Source: Acrocarpospora phusangensis (lineage in GTDB: Bacteria > Actinomycetota > Actinomycetes > Streptosporangiales > Streptosporangiaceae). From it: DNA of 64,000 bases. The translations under genes and the position numbers were made by a program. Positions 61,765 to 64,000 of this stretch are shown one piece after another. The DNA is taken from positions 1-64,000 of the forward strand of contig NZ_BOOA01000027.1 in assembly GCF_016862995.1 (NCBI RefSeq), in the 5' to 3' direction. The notes beneath the pieces were generated by a model. That model was not told the DNA's origin and searched no databases. It saw nothing but the letters and a program-made list of their open reading frames with translations. How positions within the stretch are numbered: position 1 is the first letter of the stretch; each line of letters opens with the position of its first letter.

Positions 61765-62493
61765 TCATGCCGCGGGTCGATCCGCACGCCTGAGCACCGG
61801 CACCTCCAGAACGGTGGCGTGGGCACCGCCCGCGTCGATGAGGTGATCTTCCAGAGTGGGGCCGGCGACGGTCAGTTCGTGGCGGTGCAGCCAGCCGAAC
61901 AGCTCCTCACCGGCACGGACGACACCGATCGAGGCGGGGACGATGGCGCGCACAACGGCACGGGCGGGCAGGACGAGCTGCTCGCCGCCCCGATCTGTGG
62001 TCACCGCCGCGGCGAATCCGCCCGTCGGCTGTCCGCCGAGCCAGGTCAGCAAGGTCGACGGCGATACCGCCGCGCAGATGGCGGCCAGTTCGGACGCGTG
62101 GTCGAGACGCAGGTGTCGTACGCGCAGGCGGCGCGGCCCCACCGTGGTCTGCTGAGGCAGTATCGACATGGGCGTCTTGAGGTGGTCCTCCGCCTGGGCC
62201 GCGGTCGCGGCCAATGCGGCGATGTCGCGGTGGAGACTCGTCACGTTCTCGGCCAAGGCTTGGCGCAGCTGTGCCTCGGGTGCGTCAAGCAGATCGGTGA
62301 TCTGGCGCAGCGGCAGGCCGAGGCGTTGCAATCCCCGGATGCGCTCCAGCCGGGACAACTCGGTCACGCCGTACCAGCGATAACCGGTGGCCCGATCCAC
62401 CGCGGCGGGCACCAGCAGCCCGATCTTGTCGTAGTGACGCAGGGTGCGCTGGGATACCCCGGCCATACGCGCCAATTGACCGATCCGCCACAT
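61765..62493 (-). CDS. MerR-family regulator
   Basis: A 242-aa MerR protein. The N-terminal winged helix is WRIGQLARMAGVSQRTLRHYDKIGLLVPA ... TGYRWYGVTELSRLERI. A dimerisation coiled coil follows (LRQALAENVTSLHRDIAALAATAAQAEDHL). The C-terminal part (about 110-242, e.g. GEELFGWLHRHELTVAG) resembles a small-molecule GyrI-like domain. It is divergent from a membrane-protein gene, with a MerR-type promoter between them, and probably activates that gene on binding a ligand. Confidence 0.93.
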   Translation of the reverse strand: MWRIGQLARMAGVSQRTLRHYDKIGLLVPAAVDRATGYRWYGVTELSRLERIRGLQRLGLPLRQITDLLDAPEAQLRQALAENVTSLHRDIAALAATAAQAEDHLKTPMSILPQQTTVGPRRLRVRHLRLDHASELAAICAAVSPSTLLTWLGGQPTGGFAAAVTTDRGGEQLVLPARAVVRAIVPASIGVVRAGEELFGWLHRHELTVAGPTLEDHLIDAGGAHATVLEVPVLRRADRPAA

Positions 62494-62516
62494 GACGACT
62501 CCTTGCCCTCAGCGTG

Positions 62517-62548
62517 TTGACCTTCTCCCTGTGTCAGGGTTCTACCGT
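62517..62548 (+). promoter_or_regulatory. MerR-type promoter with dyad, probably leaderless
   Basis: The -35 is TTGACC (62,517-62,522) and the -10 TACCGT (62,543-62,548), with a 20-base spacer, longer than the standard 17 as expected for MerR-activated promoters. Between them is the dyad CCCTG-TGT-CAGGG (62,527-62,539). Transcription would start at about 62,555, at or next to the ATG (62,557), and no ribosome binding site is present, so the transcript is probably leaderless. Confidence 0.7.
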
Positions 62549-62556
62549 CACCGTCC

Positions 62557-63219
62557 ATGACAGATCTGAACCCCGGGGCCCGGCTCACCGGTGTCCTGCT
62601 GCTGACCTCACTGCTGGCCATGATCGCCGGTCTGGCCATCGTGGTGCCATCAGGGTTGACCCTGAATCCCACCGACCCGGGCACCACGCTCGTCGCGGTG
62701 GGCGAGCAGGTTGGTCTGCACCTGACCGAACTGGCCTTCGACGTGCTCGGCTGGCTGTCGTTGACCGCGGCCGGGCTGGTCATGGCCGCGAGCCCGCAGG
62801 TCGCGCCCCGGCCACACCTGGTCGTACTCGCCGGTGGGCTGCTGGCCGCCACCGGGCTGGCGGGGCTGCTTCACGACGCCGGCAACCTGGCGCTGACCGG
62901 GCTGAGCACCGATCCGGTCACGCCGGCCACCGCCGCCGCGGCCACGGCGGTACTGCTCACCGCGAAGTGGATGGTCAACCTGGCAGGGCTGCTCTGGGTC
63001 GCCGCCGCGACCACCACCGCGCTGGGCGTCCCCATGCCCGGCGGCCTTCGCTGGGCCGGCGCCATCGCGGCGCTCTGCGCCCTGGCCGCGGTCGCACTGC
63101 CATGGACGGCCGGAGGCGACACCCCTTCGGAGGCGTCGGAGCAGCTCGGGTACGCCCTCTACCTGCCGATCATGATCTGGTACGGCGTGCTGGGCTGGCG
63201 CTATCTGCGGCGGCAGTGA
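62557..63219 (+). CDS. multi-pass membrane protein of unknown function
   Basis: A 220-aa protein with about six hydrophobic helices: LTGVLLLTSLLAMIAGLAIVV, VLGWLSLTAAGLVMAAS, LVVLAGGLLAATGLAGLL, TAKWMVNLAGLLWVAAA, WAGAIAALCALAAVALPW and ALYLPIMIWYGVLGWRYL. It resembles DUF4386-like membrane proteins by eye, without a known motif. It is divergent from the MerR gene and probably under its control. A transport or membrane-stress role is conceivable, not shown. Confidence 0.75.
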   Translation: MTDLNPGARLTGVLLLTSLLAMIAGLAIVVPSGLTLNPTDPGTTLVAVGEQVGLHLTELAFDVLGWLSLTAAGLVMAASPQVAPRPHLVVLAGGLLAATGLAGLLHDAGNLALTGLSTDPVTPATAAAATAVLLTAKWMVNLAGLLWVAAATTTALGVPMPGGLRWAGAIAALCALAAVALPWTAGGDTPSEASEQLGYALYLPIMIWYGVLGWRYLRRQ

Positions 63220-63373
63220 GCGCCCGGGGTCAAGCCAACCATTCGGGGAAGGTGAACGGCTGACCCCGTTCCCGAACAGTGGGGTGGTCCGCCCCCTCGT
63301 CACACTCGAACCGCTGGCCGGCGCCCACATGCCTGGTTCGCCCCAGCGTGTCCATGAAGCCTGTCGAGCCATC

Positions 63374-63432
63374 AAACGGATAGTTCATCCGATTGTGCTA
63401 GTGTCCGAGCCAATCGGATGAAGTATCCGTTT
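63374..63432. promoter_or_regulatory. paired 22-bp inverted repeats upstream of the SDR gene
   Basis: Arms at 63,374-63,395 and 63,411-63,432 are reverse complements with one mismatch, separated by 15 bases. Each arm contains its own dyad: CGGATAGTTCATCCG (63,377-63,391) and CGGATGAAGTATCCG (63,415-63,429). This looks like two TetR-type operators facing each other across a promoter. A TAGTGT -10-like element lies in the spacer region (63,399). It ends 20 bases before the SDR ATG. Confidence 0.8.
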
Positions 63433-63451
63433 ATCTGGACGGAGTGGTCTC

Positions 63452-63943
63452 ATGACGAGGTCAGCTGTGGTCACGGCAGGCACGGGAGGCATCGGCCTGG
63501 AGACCGCGCTGGGGCTGGCCGCCGCAGGGTTCGCGGTCACCGTCGTCGGGCGCGACGCCGAGCGTGGAGCCAGGGCGGTGGAGCGGATCAACGCGGCGCG
63601 ACCCGCGTACCCCGGACGGTTTCTGGCCGCCGACCTCGCCTCGCTCGACCAGGTACGCGCGCTGGCCCACGGCATAGCCGCCGACCACGCCGCGTCGGGG
63701 GAGCCGTTGACGGTGCGGCCGCTGGTCCGCCGCAGGTTCGAACAATCCACCTCGGGGCCGGTGTCCGCTGCGGCCAGGTCCTCGATCGCCGCCGCCACCG
63801 ACCCGGTGCTGACCGGCAGGACCGGCCTCGTCATCGGCCCCAGGCGCCCCCCCGTCGCCCCGTTCCGCGCGGCGACCGACCGCCGCATCGCCGAAGCCGT
63901 GCACCTGCTCAGCCGAACCCACGCGCCCGCGGTGGCCGGATGA
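63452..63943 (+). pseudogene. internally deleted short-chain dehydrogenase
   Basis: An open frame of 163 codons. It starts as a normal SDR: the Rossmann motif TAGTGGIGLETALGLAAAGF, then VGRDAERG and DLASLDQV. At about residue 80 it jumps to what looks like the C-terminal end (LTGRTGLVIGPRRPP, ATDRRIAEAVHLLSRT). The NAG strand and the catalytic Ser-Tyr-Lys segment (YxxxK), about 120 residues, are absent. The frame is intact, so a short protein may be made, but it cannot be a working dehydrogenase. The remaining 57 bases of the window hold nothing recognisable. Confidence 0.75.
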
Positions 63944-64000
63944 CCATCCGCCGGTGCGGGCCCTGTCGGGTGGCGAGTCCGTGAACCTGGATACTTCCCC

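Noticed and set aside
63290-63370. A short + strand stretch reading LVTLEPLAGAHMPG, like the start of a GNAT acetyltransferase
   Set aside because: Only about 15 residues look familiar and no other GNAT motif follows; too short to call a remnant.

Overview
High-GC actinomycete chromosome. The evidence is strong G/C third-position bias, frequent GTG/TTG starts, ATGA/GTGA stop-start overlaps, Tat/Sec exported glycosidases, and ECF, LacI, TetR and MerR regulators. A Streptosporangiales genus such as Nonomuraea is plausible but is only an inference. I saw no rRNA, tRNA, CRISPR, IS element or phage genes.

Region 1 (1-26,675, all + strand) is most of a nonribosomal peptide (NRPS) cluster whose start lies upstream of the window. 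It forms two tightly coupled gene strings (1-18,134 and 18,208-26,675) separated by one short AT-rich gap. The NRPS parts are fragmented: the tail of an A-PCP protein; a protein with the C-terminal half of a C domain followed by A-PCP, whose A-domain pocket resembles those for diamino acids; C-(vestigial A)-PCP-C; A-PCP-C with a Val-like pocket; a free PCP; and a free A domain with a Leu-like pocket. Around them are three P450s, an argininosuccinate-lyase-like enzyme, a CysK-like/ATP-grasp fusion, a SyrP-like oxygenase, a DegT aminotransferase, a second ATP-grasp ligase, a methyltransferase, a Zn alcohol dehydrogenase, one ordinary type II thioesterase (Ser) and one thioesterase-like protein with Cys in place of the nucleophilic Ser. 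My working model has three parts. The lyase and CysK-like enzymes make a diamino acid for the A-PCP protein. The free A/PCP/P450 set makes a carrier-bound hydroxylated aliphatic amino acid. The Cys-type hydrolase passes that residue in trans to the module that lost its own A domain, as SyrC/CmaE-type aminoacyltransferases do.

Region 2 (26,752-43,486) is a locus for secreted enzymes acting on arabinose-containing glycans: a WxL-like surface protein with a DUF916-type partner, a GH43-type enzyme, a very large multidomain (alpha/alpha)6 glycosidase, two GH127-type beta-L-arabinofuranosidases and a LacI regulator with a perfect palindromic operator. Three of the enzymes end in the same roughly 95-residue module. 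A short remnant of a sugar ABC permease upstream of the first GH127 suggests that an uptake system was deleted.

Region 3 (43,518-50,291) holds a P450, a cyclase-family hydrolase, a RibD/DHFR-like reductase, a TetR regulator divergent from a DrrAB-type ABC exporter with two near-identical 18-bp sites between them, and an unknown protein. Region 4 (50,446-57,992) holds a GH81 beta-1,3-glucanase with two identical LacI-type operators, a tiny secreted Trp-rich peptide, and an unrecognised two-gene unit led by a bulb-lectin protein. Region 5 (58,012-64,000) holds an ECF sigma factor with its YciI partner, a rifampicin-monooxygenase-like flavoprotein, a MerR/membrane-protein pair with a probably leaderless promoter, and an internally deleted SDR gene behind a paired 22-bp inverted repeat.
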